From an uncultured Eubacteriales bacterium (GTDB lineage: Bacteria > Bacillota > Clostridia > Christensenellales > Aristaeellaceae): 49,912 nt of DNA. Positions 49,819 to 49,912 of this stretch are shown piece after piece. How positions within the stretch are numbered: the first letter of the stretch is position 1; each line of letters begins with the position of its first letter. The position numbers and the translations under genes were made by a program. Where the stretch lies: positions 1-49,912 of the forward strand of contig CACZXF010000021.1 of NCBI GenBank assembly GCA_902785105.1, read 5' to 3'. A model generated the notes under the pieces. That model saw nothing but the letters and a program-made list of their open reading frames with translations. It searched no databases and was not told the DNA's origin.

Positions 49819-49912
49819 GTGTGCCGGGCATGGCACACATCTAACCGGTGAGAGTCCGGTCGCGGGTATTTACCGCCAAGCGTAGCGAACCGCAAGCCGT
49901 TGGTGGCGACGC
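49819..49912 (+). mobile_element. Group II intron 5' end (class C-like), cut by the window edge
   Basis: Starts GTGTGCCGGGCATGGCACAC (a perfect GTGTGCC/GGCACAC hairpin), then ACCGGTGAGAGTCCGGT with the typical GGTGAGAGTCC, then GCGGGTATTTACCGC and GGTGGCGAC. These match the opening of domain I of bacterial group II introns; the layout resembles the Oceanobacillus iheyensis IIC intron as I recall it. The insertion point just after a terminator hairpin is the rule for class C introns. The rest, including any maturase/reverse transcriptase gene, lies beyond the window. Confidence 0.8.

Overview
The window reads as chromosomal DNA of a GC-rich, endospore-lineage Firmicute, most likely a gut-type Clostridia member. 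Reasons: a BofA homologue (sporulation), a SpoIIE-type phosphatase with an anti-sigma kinase, strong AGGAGG ribosome-binding sites, sigma-A-like promoters in AT-rich gaps, BIG2-domain surface proteins, an Rpn-family nuclease, and several short palindromic intergenic repeats. Species is not assignable from the sequence alone. No rRNA, tRNA or CRISPR array was seen. The only candidate large mobile element is the 5' end of a group II intron at the right edge.

Layout. 1-4.5 kb: a very large secreted BIG2 protein behind a clear promoter. 4.5-9.4 kb: a Nudix hydrolase, then a 2-oxoacid dehydrogenase E2 (two lipoyl domains) and a fused E1 alpha-beta. 9.6-15.4 kb: membrane PP2C phosphatase, anti-sigma kinase and a glycogen branching enzyme of eukaryotic look in one operon, then an AraC-type regulator. 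15.5-22.1 kb (minus): an rRNA/tRNA 2'-O-methyltransferase and a complete ABC importer (DUF3798-like binding protein, double ATPase, two permeases, small membrane-anchored protein). 22.4-25.7 kb (minus): an exported FAD reductase fused to four FMN-binding-type domains. 25.9-29.4 kb: tig, clpP, clpX. 29.4-32.5 kb: a small accessory patch (small coiled-coil ORF, HTH regulator, Rpn nuclease, two exported proteins). 32.7-34.8 kb: an EF-G-like GTPase. 35-40 kb: CAP/BIG2 protein, WG-repeat-like exported protein, solitary phosphate-type binding protein, alpha/beta hydrolase, Rid protein. 40.1-42.7 kb (minus): ispE and a hybrid histidine kinase. 42.9-45.6 kb: a secreted protein with eight Cys/His-rich repeats plus BIG2 domains. 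45.9-49.8 kb: serC, serA, a DUF1015 protein, bofA, then the group II intron start.

How the parts work together. Housekeeping blocks (tig-clpP-clpX protein quality control, serC-serA serine synthesis, ispE isoprenoid synthesis, EF-G-like factor) alternate with envelope and transport functions. The most unusual items are the Cys/His repeat protein, the flavin-rich exported reductase beside an ABC importer of unknown substrate, the phosphatase/anti-sigma/branching-enzyme operon, a structured leader before serC, a bofA ribosome-binding site built into a terminator stem, and a set of recurrent intergenic palindromes. All positions are hand-read; domain names rest on recognised motifs, not on database searches.
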